Source: Xylocopa sonorina (Eukaryota; Arthropoda; Insecta; Hymenoptera; Apidae). From it: a DNA stretch of 64,000 nt. The position numbers and the translations under genes are program-made. Numbering within the stretch: position 1 is the stretch's first letter; every line of letters begins with the position of its first letter. The stretch covers positions 924,703 to 988,702 of the forward strand of contig NW_027490184.1 of the NCBI RefSeq assembly GCF_050948175.1. The letters run 5' to 3'. The notes under the pieces were generated by a model. That model searched no databases, was not told the DNA's origin, and was given only the letters and a program-made list of their open reading frames with translations. Below are positions 9,173 to 21,849 of the stretch, piece by piece.

Positions 9173-11384
9173 CGCAAACACCCTTGGGGGCCATCGCAAT
9201 GCTTTGTTTTAATTAAACAGTCGGATTCCCCTAGTCCGTGCCAGTTCTGAGCTGAGCGTTGAATGGCGGCCGAAGAGGACGATAACTACGGCGAACGGCC
9301 GCTGAAGCCTCGCAGCAAAGAAGATCCGTGGGAGGCCAAGGCACGGGACCGAGCTCAGATTCCGGGTTACGCATGCACGAAGCAGCGGCCCGTTCAGCTC
9401 GCCCAGGCCCGGCACGTCAGCCAAACCCACTTCCCGACCAAGCCCGACACGCCCCGCTCCTCAAAGCCAGTCCTTATTCCGAAGTTACGGATTCAATTTG
9501 CCGACTTCCCTTACCTACATTAATCTATCGACTAGAGGCTCTTTACCTTGGAGACCTGCTGCGGATATGAGTACGAACCGGCGCGACACCTCCACGTGGC
9601 CCTCTCCTGGATTTTCAAGGTCCGAGGGGAAGATGCGAACATCGCCGCAACTGCGGTGCTCTTCGCGTTCCAAACCCTATCTACCTACTAGAGGTTTCCA
9701 GGGAACTCGCACGCTTATACAGAAAACAAAACTCTCCCCGCACCTCCCGACGGCGTCTCCAGGTCATTTTGGGTTACCCCGACGAACACTCTTATGAGGG
9801 CCCGGATTGGTATACGGTTCCGCTGCCGGGTTACGGAATAGGAACCGGATTCCCTTTCGCCCAATGGGTGTGTGTCTTTCGCGCACTTTATTTTTGTGTA
9901 TTGTTCCTTCAAGATTGTTGCTTTTAGTACACCACATTTACGTAAGATTTCTCTTAGGGCTTAGGATCGACTGACTCGTGTGCAACGGCTGTTCACACGA
10001 AACCCTTCTCCACATCAGTCCTCCAGGTCCACGCTGGAGTATTTGCTACTACCACCAAGATCTGCACCGACGGCGACTCCAGGCAAGCTGACGCCCAGAC
10101 CCTTCTGCGCACACCGCCGCGACCCTCCTACTCATCAGAGCTTTATGAAGGACCGAAATGCTTTCGCGTGCCTTCCCACTTGCCACTGACGGCGGAGTAT
10201 AGGCGCGACGCTTCAGCGCCATCCATTTTCAGGGCTAGTTGTTTCGGCAGGTGAGTTGTTACACACTCCTTAAAGGATTCCAACTTCCATGGCCACCGTC
10301 CTGCTGTCTTAAGCAACCAACACCTTTCATGGTATCCCATAAGCGTCGACTTTGGCGCCTTAATTCTGCGTTTGGTTCATCCCACAGCGCCAGTTCTGCT
10401 TATCAAAATTGGCCCACTTGACACTCTGATCCGAGATCTCATGGCTTCATAATTCAAGTTCGTTCAAGCAAGCCAGAGGTCTCACCCATTTGAAGTTTGA
10501 GAATAGGTTGAGGTCGTTTCGACCCCAAGGGCTCTAGTCATTCATTTTACCAGATGAGACTCATCGCACATATGTTCAAGTATGTCTCTTTGAGTGCCAG
10601 CTATCCTGAGGGAAACTTCAGAGGGAACCAGCTACTAGATGGTTCGATTAGTCTTTCACCCCTATACCCAGTTCCGGGTCCACTCTAGGTGCGCCCCTTC
10701 TCGCGATGAGAACGAGACGCCCCGGAAGTGCGAGGCCGCATGGGTACGCGGCTCGTCCTCCCTTGGTCGACGTAAAGGCCGACTTTCACTTTCATTTCGC
10801 CTTTAGGTTTTAATAATCCCAATGGTTCGCGCACATGTTAGACTCCTTGGTCCGTGTTTCAAGACGGTTCCTGAGAGTACCCAAAGCAGTAGCGTCGCCG
10901 ACCGGTAATTCGAAGCTTGGCCATTCCGAGGACACCGCCTGCTAACAGCTGGCCAGGCCCGGCGCCGGCGCAAAGTCCGTACCACCGGGTAGTCTGACCG
11001 AGCTTGCGTCGGGCTAGACGCACATACATTCGAGAATGGATTGGTTGCGGCCCGATACCGTACGAGTACTGTCGCGCAGCCGGCCGGGCGACCGAGGGTC
11101 TGTCGCGTGCGCAAGATTGCGACGCCACAGGCGCCCACTCGGTCTGTAGACCGACGCGCAACGGGTCGCGACGTTCTACTAGGGGAGAAGTGTACGACTA
11201 CATCACCGGAACGTTCGCCGACGACGGCGTGCCGCTCGCTGTGGAACCGCGAGGGTACCACCGGGGCATCGCGCGCCATCGGGAACCAGTATCGTCGTCG
11301 ATGAATCTCTCCATTCGATCTTTTGGGTTTCTCAGGTTTACCCCTGAACGGTTTCACGTACTCTTGAACTCTCTCTTCAAAGTT

Positions 11385-11426
<42 letters not shown>

Positions 11427-11703
11427 GTGGTCGTATTTAGCCTTAGATGGAATTTAGCACCCACTTAGGACTGCACTCTCAAGCAACCCGACTCTAAGGA
11501 GAAATCCTCCCGAAACGCGTACCGGTCGCTACGAGCCTGGCCCTTACCCCCCTGTGGGTAAATGGCCCCATTCAAGATGGACTTGGACGCGGTTCGTTGT
11601 CTCGGGATAAACGGATCCTCCCGAACACTACATTTCCCAGCGGCGGAACCGCGGGATTCAGTGCTGGGCTCATTCCTGTTCGCTCGCAGCTACTAAGGAA
11701 ATT

Positions 11704-11753
<50 letters not shown>

Positions 11754-11778
11754 AATCTCACCTAATCCGAGGTCGTCT
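9081..11778 (-). rRNA. 28S rRNA, 5' portion, truncated by R2 at its 3' side
   Basis: The minus strand reads as 28S from the conserved start (CGACCTCGGATTAGGTGAGA, then the GAATTTAAGCATATTA motif and GCGGAGGAAAAGAAAC) to the R2 site (GAGTAACTATGACTCTCTTA). About 2.7 kb is present; everything after the R2 site is missing from the window. Small departures from the conserved sequence near the junction (TTTTTTGAA in place of TTGATTGAA; CTGCC for CCGCC) suggest a decaying, non-functional unit. Open frames on both strands of this region are incidental. Confidence 0.95.
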
Positions 11779-12872
11779 CTACGTGACGCACGAAATTCAT
11801 TCGTGACATCGAGTTCGCTTACGGAGAGAAGGTAAAAAGAGATTCGTATGTATAATATATACAAGACGAGGAGAGAGCATCGGCGAACGGGGAAGGCAGA
11901 CGACGAAAAGAACTTTCGTCCATCTCCGACAGAGTGATCCTTTGATTTACCGCTCGAGAAAACGGCAAGAAAAAACTACACGCACCTCTCTTCGTTGTTG
12001 TTCTCGTCGAAGCGTTTTATGCACCTCGCCAATGTCTTTCGTGTGTCGGTATTTCTTTTATATAAGATTCGTAAAAAATATAAAAGAAAAAATACGAGAC
12101 TCTCGCTAGACGACCAAGCTACCGGCGTTTCTTCAACATCCGTCCTCTTTATCGTCGTACCTGCGAACGATCAACAACTGTTTATACTCTCCAGCGGTTC
12201 CCAACCTTGCGCGCGTAACACGCAGAGATCGAAACGGAGCGACTCCTTTTCCCCCGATTTTATTACCCTGATCCTTCAGAACGAAGGACAGACCAAGTTG
12301 GAGCGCCCGCACGAATCTCTCTGCTGCCTGAACGGGAAATAAAAGGGAACGCACGCGTGGAAAAGCGTACGATGCGATCGTAGCACAAGCTGCGCTTCCG
12401 GGGACTGGATGACCGGCTTTTGGTCGCGCGGTCCTGTCTCGGCAACGAAGACATGGGGTGACCAACGCACTCGATGATCACGAAGTAGGGCAGTAGTACC
12501 TTGCGGCACCGAGGCGGCACCTCGTAGAAGAAAAACTCGAGCCTCGCCAAAGGGGAGCCAATCTTCTCGTATCTGCTCTGAAAACTCTCTCCTTTGTCGC
12601 GCGTGTTACCGATTGGAGTTTCGCTTCCGGAGATCTCCGAAGCGCGGACACGCGTCACAGGCCAGAAACGTTGCGACGCTACACGGGCGCAACGACGGCC
12701 TATGTTCGAGTGACTGTCCGCGCGAGAGATCTTTTCTTCCCTCGCGGAAACATGGTATACACGCGCAGTGAGAACGGAGAGAACGGATTATTCTGATCGA
12801 ACACCCTGGGGCTGTACGAGGAGAACTTCGAACGATCGGATGCGCATCATCGTCCCTCGCGTTACGACGATG

Positions 12873-12946
<74 letters not shown>

Positions 12947-13479
12947 ATATTTCTTCTCTCTCGACCGAGAATTCTCCCTCGGTCTTGCGGCGTGAAAAAA
13001 ACAATTCATTTTAAATGACGTCGAGCGCGCGGCATGTTCGTATCGTGCGCTAAAGGCAGGCGAAGGCGATGCGTGTGGTGGGTGTGCGAATTCGGAACGC
13101 GGAACAAAATCGGCGATTGAAACACGAAGCGGTTCCCGTGGGCGGTCGTCCATTTAACGGACGACTCACGACGCCACGAGGAACTCACGCGAGTTCGTGA
13201 TCGACACACCATTGAGTTCCGTGAATACGTTTACGCACCCCGCACGCGCATACACGTTGCCAATCGCAGGTTGCCTTGGCACGGCCACAGACGACTTGGA
13301 CGAACGTCCAACGATCACTCGTACGTCGCGTATCGCTCCTCTTCCTCCCTTTCTCGGTGCCGCCCGAACTCAGAAACGTTCGTAATTTAATTCGAGAATG
13401 AACGACAGCGGGCAGATTCGAGCACCGTAGGGAAAAAAGATTCGACGAAACGCAACGCAAGCAGTATTCTGATTACGCG
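11779..13479 (-). other. ITS2 spacer
   Basis: About 1.7 kb between 28S and 5.8S in rDNA order. It has no coding content; open frames here arise from a CT tract and GC-rich spacer. It holds the 12,875-12,943 microsatellite. Confidence 0.85.
12875..12943. repeat. (CT)n microsatellite in ITS2
   Basis: About 34 uninterrupted CT units ((GA)n on the rRNA strand). Confidence 0.98.
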
Positions 13480-13635
13480 AACGACCCTCAGCTAGGCGTG
13501 GTCCAGAAATTGTATCCGTGGACCGCAATGTGCGTTCGAAATGTCGATGTTCATGTGTCCTACAGTTCACACGTTGACGCGCAATTAGCTGCGTTCTTCA
13601 TCGACCCACGAGCCAAGTGATCCACCGTTCAGGGT
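13480..13635 (-). rRNA. 5.8S rRNA
   Basis: The minus strand gives a complete, uninterrupted 5.8S: CGGTGGATCACTTGGCTCGT near the 5' end, GATGAAGAACGCAGC, GAACATCGACATTTCGAACG, GCACATTGCGGTCC, and CGCCTAGCTGAGGGTCGTT at the 3' end. Length is about 156 nt, as expected. There is no dipteran-style 2S split. Ends are estimated to within a few bases. Confidence 0.95.
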
Positions 13636-13839
13636 AATCGTATATGTATATTTTATTGATCTTTAAGTCTCTTGGTACTAACGTTCGAACAAGTCGATAC
13701 CCAAACGTCTCCGATGAAAGAGACGCGGGCGTCGCCGAACCGTGGCGGCTTTCACCGCTCGACGGAGTTTGAGGCAACACGATATATCGATCCTACGGAT
13801 GAAACGCATACGCCGCTGGTTGTCGCGTAAGGTCCCCTT

Positions 13840-14560
13840 CAAAGTTACGAAAAATGCACACGCACGCCCAGGTATGAAGAGAAAAAAATCTGTCAAAAAT
13901 TCGTTAGAACTCCTCTGCGTACCAGCAGCCTCGAGGCGGTCTTTTTCCTCCCGGCAACGCGAAGCGAACATAAACTGTTCGAGCTCACAACGGCGGGACT
14001 ACAGACTCTCTACAACGAGGACAACGGGCAACGCGGAATCGTCCCCTCCAGAACGAACGTGCGCGTCGAACTGAGAAGAAAAGAAACCAAACACCCAGCG
14101 GCGTATTGCTTTCGAGATCGACAAGACGCTCTCCTTCGGGTGAACATAACAATGTTATTATCGATGGGATACTCGTCGTCTTCGCGCACAGTCTCGAGGC
14201 AGTCTATAAGAGTTTTCCCCGGCAACACGAAGCGAGTATAAAATTATTCGATCTCGCAAAGGCGGGTTTTTCTCAGACTCTCGACAACGAGGCTTGGGCG
14301 CGAGCGACGAATCGTCCCCTCCGAACGAACGAACGACGACGACGGTCTCTTCAAAATTCCAATACCACCCAGTCGTGTCGATTCCAACAAGGCTCAGGTA
14401 AACGAAAAAAGAATTCGTACATTCGTTAGGACGCTCCACCGTTCGCCCAACAACAGCCTCCAGCGGTCTATATTTTTCGCGACAACGCGAAGCGAGCAAG
14501 TAAAGTTCGATCTCGCAACGGCGGGTTTCAGACTCTCGACAACGAGGCTGCTGCGATGTT
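13840..14560. repeat. ~264-bp tandem repeat in ITS1 (about 2.7 copies)
   Basis: The marker CTCGAGGC(A/G)GTC...CAACRCGAAGCGA recurs at about 13,928, 14,191 and 14,456 (spacing 263 and 265 bp). Each is followed by a CTCGCAACGGCGGG- and CTCTCGACAACGAGG-like segment. The last copy is partial. Confidence 0.85.
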
Positions 14561-14833
14561 ATTCCTCTCTGAACATAACGGATCTCGACCGAAGGAAGAT
14601 TATTCTTGGCTGCATACGCTTTGCGTTTGTTTCATCCATATATCTGGACTCTTATAATTTTTATTTTGGAACGAATATAGTTCCGGTTTACGTACAATCT
14701 CCAAAGGATCGGACGCCTCGATCTCTCCGACACGAGGCGGAGTTGCATACTACGGGCTGTGGATGTAATGTTTCTGTTCGTGTGGCAGTGCAGTGGATGC
14801 GGCACCTTCGAGCACATTCTTTTTTCTTCATCT

Positions 14834-15003
14834 TTCCGTGCCGCGGGTCACGAAGACCACACGCGAGAGCACGTTATTGTTTGGTATTTTTCCGTGCCGC
14901 GGGTCACGAAGACCACACGCGAGAGCACGTTACTGTTTATAATTTTTTGCCGTGCCGCGGATCATGAGGACCATACACGAGAGCACTTTATTTTTGTACG
15001 AAA
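14834..15003. repeat. ~57-bp tandem repeat, three copies
   Basis: CCGTGCCGCGGGTCACGAAG starts at about 14,836, 14,892 and (diverged) 14,950. The first two copies are nearly identical and the third has several substitutions. It lies at the outer end of the rDNA spacer just before satellite. Confidence 0.9.
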
Positions 15004-15060
15004 GTATGCAACTCCTCGTTATAGTATCGTTATAGTATCAACTCGACGAGGTATACAGAA

Positions 15061-18050
15061 CACTTCGCAATGAATATTATATCTTGCCATGAAACATAGA
15101 AATGAGATGCGATAATGCGTTTTAAGAAGCATTGGAACTATATTACTGCGATACGTAGACATCTGCAAACGCTATTTCCTAGCATGGAAATGTCGCATTT
15201 ACTTTCACTTGAAGTTTATGCGATGTATACATGACACTCCGCAATGAATGTTATATCTTATCATGAAACATAGAAATGAGATGCGATATCTCGTTTTAAG
15301 AAGTATTAGAACTCTATTGCTTCGATACGTAGACATCTGCAAACGCTACTTCCTAGCAAGGAACTGTCGCATTTACATTCCTTTGATGTGAATGCGAGGT
15401 ATACATGACACTTCGCAATGAATGTAATACCTTATCGTGAAACGTAGAAGTGAGATGCGATATCATGTTTTAAGAAGCATTAGAACTCTATTGCTTCGAT
15501 ACGTAGACATCTGCAAACGTTATTTCCTAGCAACGAAATGTCGCATTTACATTCATATGAAGTGTATGGGAGGTATACATGAAACTTCGTAATCAATGTT
15601 ATATCTTATCATGAAACATAGAAATGAGATGGGATAATGCGATTTGAGAAGCATTGGAACTATATTACTGCGATACGTAGACATCTGCAAACGTTATTTC
15701 CTAGGAAGGAAGTGTCGCATTTACATTCCTTTGAAGTGTATACGAGGTATACATGATACTTCGCAGTGAATGTTAAATCTTATCAAGAATCATAGAAATG
15801 AGATTCGATATCCCGTTTTAAGAAGGTTTTGAACTCTATTGCTCCGATACGAAGACATCTGCAAACCCTATTTCCTAGCAAGGGCTTGTCGCATTTACAT
15901 TCATTTGAAGTATATGCGAGGTATACATGACACTTCGCAATGAATATTATAACGTATCGTGATACCTAGAAATGAGATGCGATATCGCGTTTTGGGAAGC
16001 ATTATAACTCTATTGCTACGATACGTAGACATCTGAAACGCTGTTTCCTAGAAGGGAAGAGTCGCATTTACACTCATTTGAAATGTAGACGAGGTATACA
16101 TGACACTTCGCAATGAATATTATATCTAATCATGAAGCATAGGAATGTGATGCGATATCACGTTTTATGAACCATTAGAACTCTATTGCTACGATATGAA
16201 GACATCTGCAAACGCTATTTCCTAGAAAGCAAGTGTCGCATTGACATTCTTTTGAAGTGAATACGAGGTATACATAGCACTAAACAATGAATATTATATC
16301 TTATCACGAAACATAGAAATGGGATGCGATATCCCGTTTTAATAAGGAGTAGAATCCTATTGCTTCGATACGTAGACTTCTGCAAACGGTATTTCCTAGC
16401 AAGGATGTGTCGCATTTACATTCTGTTGAAGTCAATACGAGGTCTACATGACACTTCGCAATTAATATGATATCTTATCATGAAACATAGAAATGAGATG
16501 CTGTGTCCCGTTTTAAAAAGCATTAGGACTATATTGCTTTGATACGTAGACATCTGCAAACGCTATTTCCTAGTATGGAAATGTCGCATTTACTTTCACT
16601 TGAAGTTTATGCGATGTATGCATGACATTCCGCAATGAATAATATATATCTTATCATGAAACATAGAAATGAGATGCGATATCTCGTTTTAAGAAGCATT
16701 AGAACTCTACTGCTTCGATACGTAGACATTTCGAAACGCTATTTCCTAGAAAGCAAGTGTCGCATTTTCATTCCTTTGAAGTGAATACGATGTATACATG
16801 ACACTTCGCAATGAATATTATATCTAATCATGAAACATAGAAATGAGATGCTATATCGCGTTTTAGGAAGCATTAGAACTCTATTGCTTCGATACGTAGA
16901 CATCTGGAAACGCATTTCCTATCAAGGAAGAGTGGCATCCACATTCTTTTGAAGTGTAGATGAGGTATAAATAACACTTCGCAATGAATATTATATCTTG
17001 TCATGAAACATTGATTTGAGATGCGTTATCGTGTTTAAGGAAGCATTTGAACTCAATTGCTTCGATACGTAGACAACTGGAAACGCTATTTCCTAGCAAG
17101 GATGACTGGCATTTACATTTTTTTGAAGTGTGGACGAGGTATTCATTACACTTCGGATTGAGTATTATATCTTACCATGAAACATAGAAATGAAATGCGG
17201 TATCCCGTTTCAAGAAGCATTAGAACTCTATTGCTTCGAAACGTAGACATCTAGAAACGCTATTCCGCAGCAAGGAAGTGTAAGATCTACATTCCTTTGA
17301 AGTGTTGACGAGATATACATTATGTGTTGCATTGATATTATATCTTATCGTTGGACATAGAAATGAGAAGCGATACAACGTTTTATGAAGCTGCAGAAAT
17401 CTTATGCTTCGAAACGTTGGTATCTAGAAACGCTATTCCGCAGCAAGGAAGCGTGAGATTCTCATTTATTTGAAATGCTGACGAGATATTCATAAAGCGT
17501 TGCATTGATATTACATCTTATCATGAGAAATAGAAGTGTAATGCGATACCGCGTATTATGAAGAATTAGAACTCTTTTGCTTCGATTCGCAGATATCTAA
17601 AAACGCAATTCCGCAGCAAGGAAGTATGTCATTCACATTCTTTTGAGGTGTAGACGAGATATACATGGAGTGGCACTGAATATTACGTCTTATCATGAGG
17701 AATAGAAATCAGATGCAATATCGCGTTGTAAGAAGTATTCGAACTCTATTGCTTCGATACGAAGAAACCTAGAAACGCTATTCCGTTGCAAGGAAGTGTG
17801 GCATTTACATTCGTTTAAAGTAACGACAAGATATAAATAATGCACTGCATCGGACATTTCATCTAATCATGAAGCATACAAATGAGATGCTATAACGCGT
17901 TTTATGAAGCATTACAACTCCATCGCTGCGATACTTAGACATGAAGAAACGCTACTCCGTCGCAAGTATTTGTGTGATTAACATTTTCTTGAAGTATTGA
18001 CGAGATATACGTTACGGGTTGCTTTGATTTACATCCTACCATGACAAACA
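15061..18050 (+). repeat. Sat-A satellite array, forward
   Basis: The tandem monomer is 174 bp (markers GATACGTAGACATCTG at 15,150; 15,324; 15,498; 15,672; 15,846; 16,020). Its landmarks are CGCATTTACATTC, GAGGTATACATGACACTTCG, CTTATCATGAAACATAGAAA and GAGATGCGATATCGCGTTTT. Monomers become more diverged toward 17,000-18,050. No gene is present; short open frames are monomer shadows. Confidence 0.97.
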
Positions 18051-20395
18051 ACTACATTGCTACGGAATAGTGTTTCTAGATCCCTACATATTGAATCAGT
18101 AGGGCTCCAATGCTTCTTAAAACGCGATAATGCATCTCACTTCTATGTTACATAATAAGATGTAATTCAATGCATCGCATTATGCATATCTCGTCAACAT
18201 TTCAAAAGAATATAAATGCCACACTACCTTGCTAGGAAATAGTGTTTCCACATGACTACGTATCGAAGCAATACAGTTCTAATGTATCTTGAAACGCGAT
18301 ATCGCATCTCGTTTCCATGTTTCATGATAAGATATAATACTCATTGCGAAGTATTACGTATACCTCGTCTGCACTTCAAAAGAATGTAAATGTCACACAT
18401 CCTTGCCAGGAAATGCGTTTCTAGATGTCTACGTATCGAAGCAAAGGAGTTCTAATGCTTCTTAAAACGCGACATCGCATCTCATTTCTATGCTTCATGA
18501 TAAGATATAATATTCATTGCGAAGTGTTATGTATACCTCGTCTACACTTCAAAAGAATGTAAATGCCACACTTCCTTGCCAGGAAATGCGTTTCCAGATG
18601 TCTACGTATCGAAGCAAAGGAGTTCTAATGCTTCTTAAAACGCGATATCGCATCTCATTCCTATGTTTCAAGATAAGATATAATATTCATTGCGAAGTGT
18701 TATGTATACCTCGTCTACACTTCCAAAGAATGTAAATGCCACTCATCCTTGATACGGAATAGCGATTCTCGATGGCTGCATATCGAAGCAGTAATGTTCT
18801 AATACGACATAAAACACGATATCGCATCTCATATCTATGTATCATGATAAGATGTAATAGCAATGCAACGTGTTATGTATATCTCTTCAATATTACAAAT
18901 GTATATATATCTCACACTTCCTTGCGACGGAATAGCGTTTCTAGATGTCTAGGCATCGAAGCAAAGGAATTCTAATTCTTCATAAGACGCTATACCGCAT
19001 CTCGTTCCCATGCTTCATAATTAGATGTAATATTCAATGCAACGCGTTATGTATATCTAGTCTACACATCAACAGAATATAAATGCCACACATCCTTGCT
19101 ACGGAATAGCGTTTCTAGATGTCTGCGTGTCGATGCAATACTGCTCTAATTCTTTATCAATCACGATATTACATCACATTTCTATGATTCACGATAAGGT
19201 GGATTATCAATGTGACGCGTTATGTATATCTCGTCAGCACATTAAAGGATTGTAAATGCGACACTTTCTTGCTACGGAATAGCGTTTCTAGGTGTCTACG
19301 TATCGAAGCAAAGGAGTTCTAATGCTTCTTAAAACGCGATATCGCATCTCACTCCTATGTTTCATGATAAGATATAATATTCATTGTGGAGTGTTATGTA
19401 TTCCTCGTATTCACTGCAAAAAAATGTAAATGCGACACTTCCATGCTAGGAAATAGCGTTTGGAGATGTCTACGTACCGCAGCAGTAGAGTTCTAATGCT
19501 TGTTAAAACGCGATATCGCATCTCATTTCTATGTCTCATGATAAGATATAATATTCATTGCCAAGTGTCACTTATACCTCGCATACACTTCAAGTGAATG
19601 TAAATGCGACACTTCCTTGTTAGGAAATAGCGTTTGCAGATCTCTACGTATCGTAGCAATAGAGTTCTAATGCTTCTTAAAACGCGATATCGCATCTCAT
19701 TTCTATGTCTCATGATAAGATGTAATATTCATTGCGAAGTGTCATGTAAACCTCGTATTCACTTCAAATGAATGTAAATGCGACACTTCCTTGCAAGAAA
19801 GTAGCGTTTGCAGATGTCTACGTATCGAAGCAATAGAGCTCTAATGATTCTTAAATCGCGATATCGCATCTCATTTCTATGTTTCATGATGAGATATAAT
19901 ATTCATTGCGAAGTGTCATGTACACTTCGTATACACTTTACAAGAATGTAAATGCGTCACTTCCATGCTAGAAAATAGCGATTGTAGATGTCTACGTTCC
20001 GAAGCAATAGAGTTCTAATGCTTCTTAAAACGAGATATCGCATCTCATTTCTATGTTTCATGCTGAGATATAATATTCATTGCGGAGTGTTATATATACC
20101 TCGTTTGCACATCAAAGGAATGTAAGTATCGCACGTTCATGCTAGGAAATGCGTTTCCAGATGTCTACTTATCGAAGCAATAAAGTTCTAATACCTCTTA
20201 AAACGCGATATCGCATCTCATTTCCATGTTGCATGATAAGATACAATATTTATTGCGAAGTGTTATGTATACCTCGTCCACACTTCAAAGGAATGTAAAT
20301 GCGACACATCCTTGCTAGGAAGTAGCGCTTCCAGATGTCTACGTATCGAAGCAATAAATTTCTAATGCTTCATTCAACACGATGTTGCAAGTCAT
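18051..20395 (-). repeat. Sat-A satellite array, reverse
   Basis: Same monomer as the preceding array but reverse-complemented, starting at a head-to-head switch around 18,050 (CATGACAAACAACTACATTG). About 13 monomers. Confidence 0.96.
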
Positions 20396-21032
20396 TTAAA
20401 TGATTCATGGTAAATTGCAATGTTCTGTGCAATATGTTGCATTTGTCTGCATCTAGACCTTAGAAGGATGTGAATCCTATACTTACTTGCAACAGAATAT
20501 CGTTTCCAGATCTCTACGTGTCCGAGCAAGACATTTCTAATACTTCATGCAGCGCGATGTCGCATCTCATTTCAACGTTTTAAAGCAAAGAATCTGTAAT
20601 CATATATCCATAACTTTACGCTTATCTGTTAGAGGTCTTCAATAGAATGTGAACTATATAATTGCATGTAACGGCATGGCGCTTCGTAGTGTCTGTCTGT
20701 TAAAGCAATCGAGCTAGAATTCTCCATGCAATGCGCTGGCGCATCCCGTTTCATCGTTTCAAAGTAAGAATGCTGTAATCTCTTATGAATAGCTCTATGC
20801 TTATCTGCTTTAAAACTTCATAAGAATATAAATTCTACAGCTCCATGCAACAGGATTGCCCTTCGTAGTGTCTACATGTCGAGACAATAGAGTACTAATG
20901 CATCATACAATGCCATGACTCATCTCATTTCAACGTTTCGAATTAAGTAAGCTGTAATCTTCTATGAAATGCATTGTAATTATCTGGTTCTACTCTACAA
21001 AACAATGTGAATTCTATAGATCCAAGCAACAG
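20396..21032 (-). repeat. Sat-B (diverged satellite), reverse
   Basis: About 3.5 diverged monomers of ~178 bp, recognisable by CATGCAATGCGATG, CATCTCATTTCAACGTTTC and AAGTAAGCTGTAATCTTCTA. They are clearly related to Sat-A (same order of landmarks) but at low identity. Confidence 0.88.
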
Positions 21033-21290
21033 GAGGGCAGGCCCTCCACCATCCTACTGCCTGCCCTGATGCGGGCAAAGGATTCCCAGAGCCACTCAAA
21101 CCGCGACAAACATCTATCTTATACTCTAACCGATTCATCGTTATGCGTTTTCCATTAAGCTTGCCGGAATCAGTGACATTGATTCGTCCAGTCTAAAGTA
21201 TTATTTTCTTCTTCAGTTTCTCGATTTTCTTATTTTGTCTCACGATATCGTCTATTTCGTTGTACCTTGCCCGGACGGTATGGTATATAA
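21033..21290 (-). mobile_element. 5' fragment of the R1-like element (inverted relative to 45,390-45,630)
   Basis: Reverse-complement match to the R1-like element near 45.4-45.6 kb (shared ACGAAATAGACGATATCGTG, CTGATGCGGGC and GGATTCCC context). It covers only the N-terminal gag region and forms the outer end of the palindrome's left arm. Confidence 0.7.
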
Positions 21291-21332
21291 TCTGTTGTTC
21301 GATATTTGTAGGTTTTCCTCTTAATAAATGCA

Positions 21333-21641
21333 ATGCTTTCACAGATTTTCTTTTTCTTTCTCTTTAGTTACGTTGTTGTTATTTTACCCTCTCTATCCTC
21401 CACATTTCCTCTCTGCACCATCCCGGAACCGGCGTTATACGATTACGTCATGATGGCGCCCCGATCTCGCTACCCTGAGATCGAGTGTTCTCCCTTGCAT
21501 CCGTTGATTTGTATATGTGACACATTGGAGAATATTTCCTCTTATCCTTTGTATTTTTCGAATGAAGTTACATTGATAGAAGTACGAGCTAGTTCTGCAC
21601 GCCTATTTGAAACAACATTAAATCACCTTGTTAAACAATAA
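21333..21641 (+). CDS. Hypothetical short ORF (102 aa)
   Basis: ATG at 21,333, stop at 21,639-21,641. The N-terminus is strongly hydrophobic (residues ~4-25), which could act as a signal peptide or anchor; the rest is not recognised. The inverted copy near 41,870 matches only the last part and is not open. It may be incidental. Confidence 0.2.
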   Translation: MLSQIFFFFLFSYVVVILPSLSSTFPLCTIPEPALYDYVMMAPRSRYPEIECSPLHPLICICDTLENISSYPLYFSNEVTLIEVRASSARLFETTLNHLVKQ

Positions 21642-21849
21642 TATATTAAATGTGACTTGGACTTTTAAATTTGAATTTATAAACATCTAACAGGTAAATA
21701 TGTTTTTCTTACTATTCATATCATTATACATTCAGTGATTTATTGTGTGCTGTGATTTGATATATTAACTGCTTGATTATATTTTGCAATGAACTTTGCG
21801 TACCAAACATTGTTTTTACTCCTGATGGGAGTGGATAGTTCTTCGTTTT

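Larger units (their letters stand above)
13636..15060 (-). other. ITS1 remnant, no 18S attached
   Basis: Sequence upstream of 5.8S in rDNA order. It contains two tandem-repeat families (separate entries) and then gives way to satellite at about 15,060. The conserved 18S 3' end is not found, so the unit is truncated or its 5' half was lost. Confidence 0.75.

Noticed and set aside
9200..11470. Many open frames of 60-184 codons on both strands
   Set aside because: All lie inside 28S rRNA, whose sequence is conserved as RNA; coding is incidental.
12606..13153. Open frames with long Arg-Glu or Ser-Leu repeats
   Set aside because: They are translations of the (CT)n microsatellite and GC-rich ITS2; no gene.
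14560..15060. Search for the 18S rRNA 3' end
   Set aside because: No match to the conserved 18S terminal sequence; the area holds only spacer repeats.
18517..18975. Open frames in satellite repeated at 28,056 and 16,415
   Set aside because: Each is the same monomer read in one frame; frames break in neighbouring monomers.
15061..20395. Regularly spaced repeats that could suggest a CRISPR array
   Set aside because: Full tandem 174-bp monomers without unique spacers in an insect genome; satellite, not CRISPR.
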